Origin: Amphibacillus indicireducens
GTDB taxonomy: Bacteria; Bacillota; Bacilli; Bacillales; Amphibacillaceae
Reading direction: 5' to 3'
Assembly: GCF_039539605.1 (NCBI RefSeq)
Contig: NZ_BAABDL010000046.1
Span: 1-9,906 of the forward strand
DNA: 9,906 nucleotides
Shown: in pieces, positions 1 through 7,233 of the stretch
Numbering within the stretch: the first letter of the stretch is position 1
How the letters are laid out: each line of letters starts with the position of its first letter
Translations under genes and position numbers: made by a program
The notes under the pieces: generated by a model
Told to the model about the DNA's origin: nothing
Databases searched by the model: none
What the model saw: only the letters and a program-made list of their open reading frames with translations

Positions 1-119
1 GTCGTTTTTTTGCCATTAAACTTTTGGGATCTCGATTTTTCAGTTCTTTTCATAGAACTTTTGACGTTACCTTTTAAAAATACTATGACCTTATAATATA
101 CATTTCGTAGCAAATGCTC
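1..119 (-). other. Partial leftward open frame, possible start of a mobile-element gene
   Basis: On the minus strand a frame is open from just after an in-frame TAG (122-120) to the left edge. The best start is an ATG at 53, giving a lysine/arginine-rich N-terminus (MKRTEKSRSQKFNGKK), but it has only a weak, distant AAAGG upstream. A TTG at 113 follows AGGAG (121-117) too closely, by 3 nt. I do not recognise the product. A basic N-terminus, a promoter-like signal upstream (172-200) and a neighbouring gene that is broken would fit the first codons of a transposase whose element interrupts purD, but no terminal repeat or transposase motif is visible. It could equally be a chance open frame. Confidence 0.25.
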
Positions 120-171
120 CTAGGTCAAAGTTCAATATGATAGATACTAATTTTTTCATATTGATAATTTA

Positions 172-200
172 AATGTATATTAATTTCTTTCTTTTGTCAA
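172..200 (-). promoter_or_regulatory. Leftward sigma-A-like promoter
   Basis: The minus strand carries a perfect TTGACA (200-195), a 17-nt spacer and TACATT (177-172), which matches four of six bases of TATAAT. It would drive transcription towards the left edge, away from the purD remnant. It lies 25 bp from the point where purD homology begins, where an insertion element could keep its own promoter. In AT-rich DNA the -10 match alone means little; the exact -35 box and spacing are the stronger part. Confidence 0.4.
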
Positions 201-224
201 TTAAAATAAAATATTAGAAAATAT

Positions 225-566
225 TTGCTTGACGTGATTGAAGCGGTCACTTCAGGTGTCGACCCTGAACTTAAGTGGCGAGATGGTTATGCGGTTGGGG
301 CTGTTGTTGCTTCAAGTGGTTATCCGCAAGCCTGTCGGAACGGCTTGTTTGTGCCAGAACTTCGTGAGATCGAGGATGGCTACTTGATTCATGCGGGAAC
401 AACACTCAATGGTCATTCGCAACTCGTTTCAAATGGTGGGCGTGTCTTATTAGTTGGCTCTGTGCAAAAGAGCTTAATGGAAGCAAACGAAAAAGTTTAT
501 CAATACTTGAAAACAATCGAAAAAACTGAGAATTTCTTTTATCGTACGGATATTGGGGTTGTGTAA
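225..566 (+). pseudogene. purD: purD 3' remnant (phosphoribosylamine-glycine ligase C-terminus)
   Basis: PurD ligates glycine to 5-phosphoribosylamine using ATP, the second step of purine synthesis, and is normally about 420 residues. Only about 113 C-terminal residues are present. They match the PurD C-terminal domain: a VIEAVTSG start, AVGAVVASSGYP, IHAGTT, SNGGRVLLVGSV and the closing FFYRTDIG. The ATP-grasp and N-terminal domains, with the nucleotide and metal ligands, are absent. In-frame homology stops at about base 225; TAA at 207-209 closes the frame upstream and the DNA before it is AT-rich and unlike purD. There is no convincing ribosome binding site and the only starts are TTG-like, so this is a truncated remnant and not a small gene. 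It ends at a strong terminator, as expected for the last gene of a pur operon. The lost 5' part may lie beyond the left edge if an element was inserted. Confidence 0.88.
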
Positions 567-584
567 AATAGTCACTTATAAAGG

Positions 585-637
585 CTGCATCTCTAGTTGT
601 TAAAGTTAATTTAACGATTAGGGGTGCAGTTTTTATT
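585..637 (+). terminator. Rho-independent terminator after purD
   Basis: A 20-bp stem (585-604 with 610-629, including four G-T pairs) closes a 5-nt GTTAA loop and is followed by TTTTTATT (630-637). It starts 18 bp after the purD stop codon. It probably ended the purine operon and insulates the ABC genes that follow. Confidence 0.9.
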
Positions 638-668
638 AGTTGAAAATGCTTTTTGCTAAAATAACAGC

Positions 669-696
669 TTAACTAATTAGCAGAATATGTTAGACT
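669..696 (+). promoter_or_regulatory. Possible promoter of the ABC transporter operon
   Basis: TTAACT (669-674), a 16-nt spacer and TAGACT (691-696) preceded by TGT give an extended -10 type sigma-A promoter. Both hexamers match the consensus at four of six positions. The site lies between the purD terminator and the ABC start, where a promoter is needed. Confidence 0.3.
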
Positions 697-724
697 AAAA
701 CTAAGTAAAGAGGAGGAATGATCA

Positions 725-1510
725 ATGACAGAGGAAACGATTTTGGAGTTAAGCGATTTGTCAATTCGATTCGGTAACCAACAAGTGCTTAATCAGGTGA
801 ATTTAAAAGTTAAACGCGGTGAAATTATTGGTTATATCGGTCCGAATGGGGCTGGAAAAAGTACGACCGTCAAAATTATTCTCGGATTACTTGCAAATTA
901 TCATGGTCATGTTTTTGTTTTTGGCGACAACATTCATGATGAGCCTGTTAATTATAAGCGGAAAATTGGTTATGTTCCTGAGAATGGTGAGATTTATGAT
1001 GATTTGACGGCATCAGAATATATCCAATTTATCGGCCAAATGTACGGGATGGATCAAGCTGAAATTGAACTCAAACTTGATGCTTTACTGGCAAAATTTG
1101 AACTGACAAAAGTGAAGCAGACGAAGATTTCAAATTTTTCAAAAGGGATGAAGCAAAAGCTCTTAATGATTGCGAGTTTGATACATAATCCAGATCTGCT
1201 CTTTTTTGATGAGCCACTATCCGGACTTGATGCAAATAGTGTGATGATTATTAAAGAAATGATGGACCAATTAGCTCGTGCAGGTAAAACGATTTTTTAT
1301 TCATCGCACATTATGGACGTTGTCGAAAAAATCAGTGATCGGATTGTGATTTTAAATCAAGGTGAGATCATCGCTGATGGGGCGTTTACCGACTTACAAG
1401 CGCAAAACAAAGAAGGGACGCTTGAACAGATTTTCAATCAATTGACGGGTTTTGATCAACATGAACAGACGGCTACAGAGATCGTTGAAATTATTCAAGG
1501 AGCTGACTAA
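725..1510 (+). CDS. ABC transporter ATP-binding protein
   Basis: This 261-residue nucleotide-binding subunit would power the membrane protein encoded next. Motifs run in the expected order: Walker A GPNGAGKST (39-47), Q-loop region YVPEN (83-87), signature NFSKGMKQK (137-145), Walker B LLFFDEP (158-164), D-loop SGLD (166-169) and switch histidine SSH (193-195). The usual Q-loop glutamine is a glutamate here, which also occurs in EcsA-like exporter ATPases. The start has an ideal AGGAGG (711-716) 8 nt upstream. The stop is one base from the permease ATG, and the permease ribosome binding site lies inside this gene's last codons, so the two are translationally coupled. The type of ATPase and its single membrane partner suggest an exporter of the ABC-2 kind. 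The substrate cannot be read from sequence. Confidence 0.93.
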   Translation: MTEETILELSDLSIRFGNQQVLNQVNLKVKRGEIIGYIGPNGAGKSTTVKIILGLLANYHGHVFVFGDNIHDEPVNYKRKIGYVPENGEIYDDLTASEYIQFIGQMYGMDQAEIELKLDALLAKFELTKVKQTKISNFSKGMKQKLLMIASLIHNPDLLFFDEPLSGLDANSVMIIKEMMDQLARAGKTIFYSSHIMDVVEKISDRIVILNQGEIIADGAFTDLQAQNKEGTLEQIFNQLTGFDQHEQTATEIVEIIQGAD

Positions 1511-1511
1511 G

Positions 1512-3131
1512 ATGCACCAGTCATTTACGTTAAAAATTCTCGATCGTTTTAGTTGGCTGTTTCGTTTATGTGGTGTTGAATACCGGACGGTGCGATTAAT
1601 TGTTGGCTTTAAATTAACGATGGATAAACGTCGTGTACCTACGATTATTGGTAATCAAGCACGAAAGAAAGATCCCATTATCACACCTTTTTTGACGTCA
1701 CTGTTGTTATATGCATTTTTAGGTCTTTTATTAATCCCGTTTTTATTGTTTAGTGACGATTTTTATGTCACACTTGCGATTGTCTTTTCTTTAATTATGT
1801 TTATTTTAACGACGTCAATGATCGCAGATTTTTCATCTGTTTTACTGGATGTGCGAGATAAAGTCATTTTAGATACGAAACCGATTGATGATCGCACGAT
1901 TGCTTTTGCAAAATTTGTTCATATCGTCATTTATATGACTCAACTAGCTGGTGCGTTATTGTTAATCCCGTTTATTGTGAGTAGTTTAATGCATGGCGTG
2001 CTATTCTCACTCGTGTTATTTGTTAGTCTTGTCTTAGTTTGTTTGCTATGTATCGTTGTCACAGCACTTTTTTATATGCTTATTTTAAAGTTCTTTGACG
2101 GAGAAAAATTGCGTAACTTAATTAATTATGTGCAAATTTTCTTGTCGATCGGTTTAGTTTTTGTCTATCAATTGGTTGGGCGCTCATTTGGTTTGGTTGG
2201 ATTAACATTTGACTATACGGTCGAGTGGTGGCATTTACTCTTACCCCCATTTTGGTTTAGTGCCGCCTTTGAAGTACTCTTAAATGATGGACAAGGTGGA
2301 CTATTAATATTAGCTGCGAGTCTTGCCTTAATTGTACCGATCATTTCACTATGGATTTACTTTAAATCGATGCCTGCTTTTGAACAAAACTTAGCTAAAT
2401 TGATGAATGCATCGACAGCTAAAAAAGTGAAAAAACAGACGTTGAAAAGAAAAATTTCCGGCTGGATTAGCCGAGATCAAGAAGAGAAAGCAGCGATTGA
2501 TTTTGCTAGAGTGATGCTAAGTCAGGAACGTGAATTTAAACTAAAAGTCTATCCAACCCTCGGTATTTCAATTGCCCTACCATTGTTTATGATTGGGATG
2601 ATGTTGATGGACGGGTTTGGTGTTGATTCTGAGATAGACTATTTATATGGCTATTTTTCATTGCTATCAATTCCCACATCTGTATACATGCTTAAATATT
2701 CAGCAAAAGCGAACGGGGCATATTTATATCAAGTTCTCCCAGTTCGTGATCAATCTGTCTTTTATCGGGCGACTCTGAAAGCATTTATCATTCAATTATT
2801 TATACCGGTAGTCGTGATACTCATGCTGATTTACTTGTACTTTATTGGGCCAATTGCCATGCTTCACTTTTTGATTATCTTTTTGATCGGCTGTATCTTA
2901 ACACCGATTTGTTATCGCATGATTAATAATGGCCGTTATCCATTTAATGAATCTTTCTCATTTGTCGAATCAGCCAACACAACGATTGTGTTTGTGATGA
3001 TGTTTGTGATTGGTGGATTAGCGGTGCTCCATTATTTCATCAGCAAACAGCCTTATTTGCTGTATGTCTATTTACCAGTACTGCTTGTTGTGAATCATTT
3101 CTCTTGGAAAGTGATTTTTCCTAGAAGATAA
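1512..3131 (+). CDS. ABC transporter membrane permease, ABC-2 type
   Basis: This 539-residue integral membrane protein is the partner of the ATPase just upstream. I chose the ATG at 1512 because AAGGAG (1497-1502) sits 9 nt before it. A longer in-frame start at 1452 would overlap the ATPase by 59 bp and has no ribosome binding site. About 10 to 12 hydrophobic segments are visible, for example near residues 58-80, 85-105, 135-200, 208-226, 260-283, 350-370, 375-395 and 415-455, plus several to the C-terminus. A charged, lysine-rich cytoplasmic loop at about 285-345 splits the protein into two halves. At about 540 residues it is longer than common 250-400 residue ABC-2 permeases. The family assignment rests on topology and gene partner; no substrate motif is seen. 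Confidence 0.85.
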   Translation: MHQSFTLKILDRFSWLFRLCGVEYRTVRLIVGFKLTMDKRRVPTIIGNQARKKDPIITPFLTSLLLYAFLGLLLIPFLLFSDDFYVTLAIVFSLIMFILTTSMIADFSSVLLDVRDKVILDTKPIDDRTIAFAKFVHIVIYMTQLAGALLLIPFIVSSLMHGVLFSLVLFVSLVLVCLLCIVVTALFYMLILKFFDGEKLRNLINYVQIFLSIGLVFVYQLVGRSFGLVGLTFDYTVEWWHLLLPPFWFSAAFEVLLNDGQGGLLILAASLALIVPIISLWIYFKSMPAFEQNLAKLMNASTAKKVKKQTLKRKISGWISRDQEEKAAIDFARVMLSQEREFKLKVYPTLGISIALPLFMIGMMLMDGFGVDSEIDYLYGYFSLLSIPTSVYMLKYSAKANGAYLYQVLPVRDQSVFYRATLKAFIIQLFIPVVVILMLIYLYFIGPIAMLHFLIIFLIGCILTPICYRMINNGRYPFNESFSFVESANTTIVFVMMFVIGGLAVLHYFISKQPYLLYVYLPVLLVVNHFSWKVIFPRR

Positions 3132-3167
3132 GTTGAGTTTTGATAGGTAGTGAGGTTAATAGTTGGT

Positions 3168-3202
3168 AAAAAGACCCCGTATGAATAGTACATACGGGGT
3201 TT
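3168..3202 (-). terminator. Terminator of glmS, possibly bidirectional
   Basis: A 10-bp perfect stem (3174-3183 with 3191-3200, ACCCCGTATG type) has a 7-nt loop. Read on the minus strand it is followed by TCTTTTT (3174-3168), a good terminator starting about 31 nt after the glmS stop. Read on the plus strand the following bases are only TTTGAG, so it would end the ABC operon less efficiently. Confidence 0.85.
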
Positions 3203-3230
3203 GAGTGTTCGAGAAGCAAGATAATCTTTT

Positions 3231-5060
3231 TTATTCAACCGTCACTGATTTAGCTAAGTTCCTTGGTTTGTCGACGTCATTTCCTTTGGCAAGGGATGTG
3301 TAATAAGCGATCAGTTGTGGTGCGATGACGCTTAATATGGGCATGAAGAGATCTGATTTCTTCGCGATATAAATGGTTTTGTCGCAAACTTGTTCAATGT
3401 CTTCGTTGTCAGTAGTAGTGATGCCAATGACATAGGCACCTCTTGCTTTGACGGATTTAATATTTGAGATCGTTTTGTCATAGGTCTTTGTTTGAGTTGC
3501 AATTGCGATAACTGGTGTCCCTTCTTCAATTAAAGCAATCGTTCCGTGCTTTAGTTCTCCTGCCGCAAATGCTTCAGCATGAATATAAGATAATTCTTTT
3601 AGTTTTAGAGATGCTTCAAGGGCACTCGTATAATCTAGCCCCCTACCCAAATAGAACAATGAATGGCTGTCTTTAATTTTTTCAGCGATTACTTTTGCTG
3701 GTTCAATGCAGTTATTAATTGTTCGTTCGACCTGTTTAGTGATCGATTGTAATTCATTTAGGTGTTGCTTATATAATTGATCGCTTAGTGTTCCTTTCAA
3801 TCTGCCAAAATATAAACCTAGCATGTAAAAGGCAACGAGTTGAGTTGTATACGCCTTTGTTGATGCAACGGCGATTTCTGGTCCAGCCCACGTATAAAAA
3901 ATATCATCAGATTCTCTAGCGACGGAGCTGCCTACAACGTTTGTAATTGATAAAATTCGGGCACCTTTTGATTTTGCTTCTCGTAATGATGCGAGTGTAT
4001 CGGCGGTTTCGCCAGATTGACTGACAATAATCACTAACGTTTTATCATCGATAAATTGATCATTATAGCGAAATTCTGAACCGATCTCAGCATTCACATC
4101 AACTTGTAATGCTTTTTCTAAGATATGCTTTCCGACTAATCCAGCGTGATAGGCAGTTCCGCATGCGACAATATAGACTTTCCGAATCGCATTCAATTCT
4201 AGTTTCGATAGCTGAATATCATCTAGTTGAATATAGCCTTCGTCATCCAATCTGCGCTCGATTGTGTGTTGTATCGCTTCAGGTTGTTGATAGATTTCTT
4301 TAAGCATAAAGTGATCGAAGCCTTCTTTGCTAGCGGCTTCCACATCCCATGTTACTTCTTTTATCTCACGTTCGACCTTGTTATCTGCTTGATCATAGAT
4401 CTCGTAATCTTCTTTTGTAAGTCTGACGAGATCGCCATTTTCAAGATAAATCACTTTTTTAGTCTGATTTAAAATTGCTGGGATGTCCGAAGCGAGATAA
4501 AAGGCATCTTCACCGATCCCTAAAACAAGTGGGCTTTCATATCTAACGGCAATGATTTCATCCGGGTGTTTGCTTGAAACAATTTCTAACGCATAGGTAC
4601 CTTTCAACTGTTTAATCGCTTTTCTAACAGCAGCGAACAGATCATTTTCATAGTGAAAACCAATCAGATTTGCAATAATTTCTGTATCTGTTTCAGAGTA
4701 GAATGTATAGCCTTGTTCAGTGAGAAAATTTTTTAACGAAAGGTAGTTCTCGATAATGCCGTTATGGACAATTGCTATGGTTTGATCATTATTTAATTGT
4801 GGATGTGAGTTAACATCAGACGGCTCGCCGTGTGTTGCCCATCTCGTATGACCAATACCGATCGTTCCTGCGATTGGTTGCTGATTGATACTGTCAGCTA
4901 ATCGTTCTAACCGTCCTGAAAATTTTCTCGTTGTTAATTTATTATTGTTGAGAATTGTAACGCCTGCAGAGTCGTAACCTCTGTATTCTAACTTTTCCAG
5001 ACCGTTTAATAATATAGTTGAGGCTGAATTTAAACCAATATAACCGACAATTCCACACAT
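3231..5060 (-). CDS. glmS: Glutamine-fructose-6-phosphate aminotransferase
   Basis: GlmS converts fructose-6-phosphate and glutamine to glucosamine-6-phosphate and glutamate, the entry to UDP-GlcNAc and cell-wall synthesis in the cytoplasm. At 609 residues it has normal length. The N-terminal glutaminase domain shows the nucleophile Cys2 in MCGIVGYIG, EYRGYDSAG (25-33), GHTRWATHG (70-78) and HNGIIENY (99-106). Two SIS sugar-phosphate domains follow, with ACGTAYHAG (299-307) and SQSGET (347-352). Glu489, His505 and Lys604 line up with the known isomerase catalytic residues of the Escherichia coli enzyme, and the tail DKPRNLAKSVTVE is intact. AGGAGG (5073-5068) precedes the ATG by 7 nt. A glmS ribozyme occupies the leader, so expression should fall when glucosamine-6-phosphate is high. 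The glutamine synthetase-family gene lies directly upstream on the same strand. Confidence 0.98.
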   Translation of the reverse strand: MCGIVGYIGLNSASTILLNGLEKLEYRGYDSAGVTILNNNKLTTRKFSGRLERLADSINQQPIAGTIGIGHTRWATHGEPSDVNSHPQLNNDQTIAIVHNGIIENYLSLKNFLTEQGYTFYSETDTEIIANLIGFHYENDLFAAVRKAIKQLKGTYALEIVSSKHPDEIIAVRYESPLVLGIGEDAFYLASDIPAILNQTKKVIYLENGDLVRLTKEDYEIYDQADNKVEREIKEVTWDVEAASKEGFDHFMLKEIYQQPEAIQHTIERRLDDEGYIQLDDIQLSKLELNAIRKVYIVACGTAYHAGLVGKHILEKALQVDVNAEIGSEFRYNDQFIDDKTLVIIVSQSGETADTLASLREAKSKGARILSITNVVGSSVARESDDIFYTWAGPEIAVASTKAYTTQLVAFYMLGLYFGRLKGTLSDQLYKQHLNELQSITKQVERTINNCIEPAKVIAEKIKDSHSLFYLGRGLDYTSALEASLKLKELSYIHAEAFAAGELKHGTIALIEEGTPVIAIATQTKTYDKTISNIKSVKARGAYVIGITTTDNEDIEQVCDKTIYIAKKSDLFMPILSVIAPQLIAYYTSLAKGNDVDKPRNLAKSVTVE

Positions 5061-5099
5061 AAAAAATCCTCCTTATTATAGATAAAGAGTGATATCACG

Positions 5100-5225
5100 T
5101 GAATCCCCTGTTGTTATAGAATTACTTCTAATTTTTAGAGAGTTCTTGGATTGTGAAACCCTTGGAGCATCCGCCGAATTTTCGATAACTCCAATCCTCG
5201 TCAACCACCGAAATGGCCTGGCGCT
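5100..5225 (-). ncRNA. glmS ribozyme (glucosamine-6-phosphate-activated)
   Basis: The minus strand of the glmS leader carries the conserved ribozyme core. AGCGCC at 5225-5220 places the cleavage site between A5225 and G5224. It is followed by a very short P1 hairpin, then GTTGACGAGGA (5205-5195) and TCGGCGGATGCTCC (5177-5164), all hallmarks of this class. TTGGAG/CTCCAA and GGATTG/CAATCC can pair around the core, and a TAGAA/TTCTA hairpin lies nearer the 3' end. By established knowledge the RNA uses glucosamine-6-phosphate as a cofactor to cleave itself, after which the downstream mRNA is degraded, giving feedback on GlmS. The 3' boundary is approximate. About 27 nt separate it from the glmS ribosome binding site. 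Confidence 0.95.
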
Positions 5226-5232
5226 TTTAATG

Positions 5233-5260
5233 ATATTATCACTCTATTTAGTCATGAAAA
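5233..5260 (-). promoter_or_regulatory. Likely glmS promoter just upstream of the ribozyme
   Basis: TTTTCA (5260-5255), a 16-nt spacer and TAATAT (5238-5233) preceded by TGA form an extended -10 promoter. Transcription would start a few bases before the ribozyme cleavage site, as is usual for glmS leaders. It begins 5 bp after the stop codon of the upstream gene. Confidence 0.5.
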
Positions 5261-5265
5261 ACTTT

Positions 5266-7164
5266 CTAATCGATCATGTTATTTTCATATAACAGATACA
5301 AGTCTTTTAGTTTTTGCATTTGAGTCGTTATTTGTTTTTGTAAATCTGATACTGTTTGATAATCCTCTTTATCAATGGCGTTTTTGATTCTAGTGAATAA
5401 ACTCTTTTTATCAAGACTGTCTTTTGCGAGTTGATTTTTTAACTGACCAATTTTATTCCAATAAGAAAGATCTAAATCACTCGTATTGCTCGGGTCGTGC
5501 ATTTTCTTAATCTCCAATATCTCTTGAAATAAAGTGGGTAAGATGCGGTGCTCAATTTCTGTTACCCATTTATTAAGGTGTGCTGATTGATAACTATCTA
5601 GAAGCTTTTCCGTCAAAACATCGCCTCGTTTTAATACAGATAACTTATTCGGATAACGTTTAAATGCTTGAAGATTCTCGTAAACGGTTTGTGGTGCTTC
5701 GCCGAAGTAAAGCCCCCTTTCTTGATCGGAAAAATCATCAAAGACATTTTTTTCGCTTCGATAGGCTCTTGATTGTTCAAGGTAGTCTGCTTCTTGATCA
5801 GGCGCTTTAGAAAGTTCGGCTAATAATTGATCTTCGGTCTTATTATTGAGTAAGGCATAGTCAATCCCATCCACCATTGAAAGCAACATACTTGTAAGAC
5901 ATAGAAACGTATTTGTATGTGGATTCGGTGACCTCAGTTCAAATCGTGTCGCCATTGGATTAGCTTCGTCTCTGATTAAACCGAGTAATACTGTCCGGTT
6001 TCTAGAAGGTGTATTGACATCTCTTCCTAATGAAGTGACCGTACTAATCGGTGCTTCAAACCCTTTTTTAAGGCGTTTAAATGCTTCATTTGAAGCGGAA
6101 ACGAACGGATCAATCATCTGATAATTTTTCAAAATTCCCATCATCGCACCATAGCCGAAGATACTCAAATAAGTACCATCATTAGGATTAAAGAGATTGA
6201 CGTATTGATCCGATTTTAACTTTGAAGTTACTCCAATATGCGTATGTTCTCCACTACCTGCGACACTTGGAATTGGTTTAGCAAGAAAGGTAACGTCCAG
6301 ACCATTTTTTCTGAAAACTTCTTTAATAATTTTCTTAATCATCATCTCATTATCGGCTGCCTGTAGAGCAGATGTGTACTTCCAGTCAATTTCTAATTGT
6401 TCCATAATGCCAGACAATGCCCCAGCACTAGATAATTTGGCTTTCACACCACCAACTTCTTTGTGACCCATTTCTGGTTCGAATCCGTAATTGTCGATAC
6501 AGTCAAGTGTCTGCTCAAGTGCAGTTCGCACAGAGCCTCGTGTTGTTGCCCAATATTGTTCGTGTAATTCTTGTGAGGTGGATAACTCGCCAATATCTCG
6601 ACTATCATTTGGTGTTCTTACCCAAAATTCAAGCTCAGTAGCTGCAGTAACATTAATTTTATCGATGTCAGTTGCACCAAATCCAAAATCAGCTACAAAC
6701 CGATCACATTCTTCTATCAAATGAATAACCTGTTTCTCAAAATAGTTCACTGCATTTAATAAGATATGTCTTGAACAGACAGCGACACCTTCATGAAATA
6801 AAAAACTAGGAATTTTTAGTGTTCCAGTAGGTAAGCCTGTTTCTTCATCGATATTCTCAAAATTATAATCGACAAACCAATTGCGATCGAGATCAGCTTT
6901 TATGTCAATCTTTGCGTTATCTAATGTCGCAATGTTTGGCAGGTAAACGGATGAACCATCTGTTTGAACAACCACTCCATACAAAAATGTTTTAATATCT
7001 TTGATAAAAGCTTTGATCGGAATTTTTTCTTCCGTTTCATGGCCGACCAGATCAATACCAGCGAGCGAAATGAATTTTATTTCGGGGTGTTTTTCTAGCA
7101 ATGCTTTAAGCCCCACTTCATTGTGCTGTTCTTTTTTGATTGTGTAGATTAAATTTTCTTTCAT
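5266..7164 (-). CDS. Long glutamine synthetase-family protein
   Basis: Glutamine synthetases join ammonia to glutamate with ATP; relatives use other amines, so the substrate is not certain. The fold is complete. An N-terminal beta-grasp part carries QTDGSS (67-72), ELEFWV (177-182) and GHKEVGGVKAKLS (233-245) supply metal ligands, and GSGEHTHIG (303-311), KRLKKGFEAP (363-372), NRT (389-391) and RFELRSPNPHTN (407-418) form the ATP and glutamate sites. Differences from GlnA include GEHTHIG where GMHVHQS is usual, and a hydrophobic stretch after NRT where many enzymes have an arginine. At 632 residues it is some 170-190 longer than GlnA (about 445), with the excess in a charged, mostly helical C-terminus; about 575-625 looks like coiled coil. 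AGAGGAG (7177-7171) lies upstream of the ATG. It lies directly before the glmS ribozyme, with no terminator between. No GlnR operator was seen at its promoter. Confidence 0.85.
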   Translation of the reverse strand: MKENLIYTIKKEQHNEVGLKALLEKHPEIKFISLAGIDLVGHETEEKIPIKAFIKDIKTFLYGVVVQTDGSSVYLPNIATLDNAKIDIKADLDRNWFVDYNFENIDEETGLPTGTLKIPSFLFHEGVAVCSRHILLNAVNYFEKQVIHLIEECDRFVADFGFGATDIDKINVTAATELEFWVRTPNDSRDIGELSTSQELHEQYWATTRGSVRTALEQTLDCIDNYGFEPEMGHKEVGGVKAKLSSAGALSGIMEQLEIDWKYTSALQAADNEMMIKKIIKEVFRKNGLDVTFLAKPIPSVAGSGEHTHIGVTSKLKSDQYVNLFNPNDGTYLSIFGYGAMMGILKNYQMIDPFVSASNEAFKRLKKGFEAPISTVTSLGRDVNTPSRNRTVLLGLIRDEANPMATRFELRSPNPHTNTFLCLTSMLLSMVDGIDYALLNNKTEDQLLAELSKAPDQEADYLEQSRAYRSEKNVFDDFSDQERGLYFGEAPQTVYENLQAFKRYPNKLSVLKRGDVLTEKLLDSYQSAHLNKWVTEIEHRILPTLFQEILEIKKMHDPSNTSDLDLSYWNKIGQLKNQLAKDSLDKKSLFTRIKNAIDKEDYQTVSDLQKQITTQMQKLKDLYLLYENNMID

Positions 7165-7193
7165 ATTATTCTCCTCTCTTATAATATTTTTTT

Positions 7194-7222
7194 ATTTTAC
7201 ACCTTGAAAAACGATGAAGCAA
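7194..7222 (-). promoter_or_regulatory. Promoter of the glutamine synthetase-family gene
   Basis: TTGCTT (7222-7217), an exact 17-nt spacer and TAAAAT (7199-7194) form a good sigma-A promoter on the minus strand. It lies about 30 bp upstream of the start codon, so the leader is short and leaves no room for a riboswitch. Confidence 0.6.
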
Positions 7223-7233
7223 ACATTTTTTAC

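Noticed and set aside
208..225. Tandem AAAATATT copies (208-215 and 218-225) at the purD break as a target-site duplication
   Set aside because: Both copies are on the same side of the junction, so they do not flank an element, and such AT-rich strings are common here.
819..1007. Plus-strand frame inside the ABC ATPase gene
   Set aside because: It overlaps the Walker A region of a clear ATPase in another frame and is methionine/leucine-rich by composition.
4109..4472. Two plus-strand open frames (4109-4303 and 4227-4472) inside glmS
   Set aside because: They lie wholly within the strongly conserved glmS on the other strand, have no ribosome binding site and encode low-complexity hydrophobic or basic sequence.
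5231..5241. TGATATTATCA palindrome as an operator at the glmS promoter
   Set aside because: It coincides with the extended -10 element, which explains most of its bases, and it is only 11 bp long.
5089..5292. Plus-strand open frame of 67 codons between glmS and the glutamine synthetase gene
   Set aside because: It is antisense to the glmS ribozyme, whose conserved bases explain the sequence; there is no ribosome binding site or family signal.
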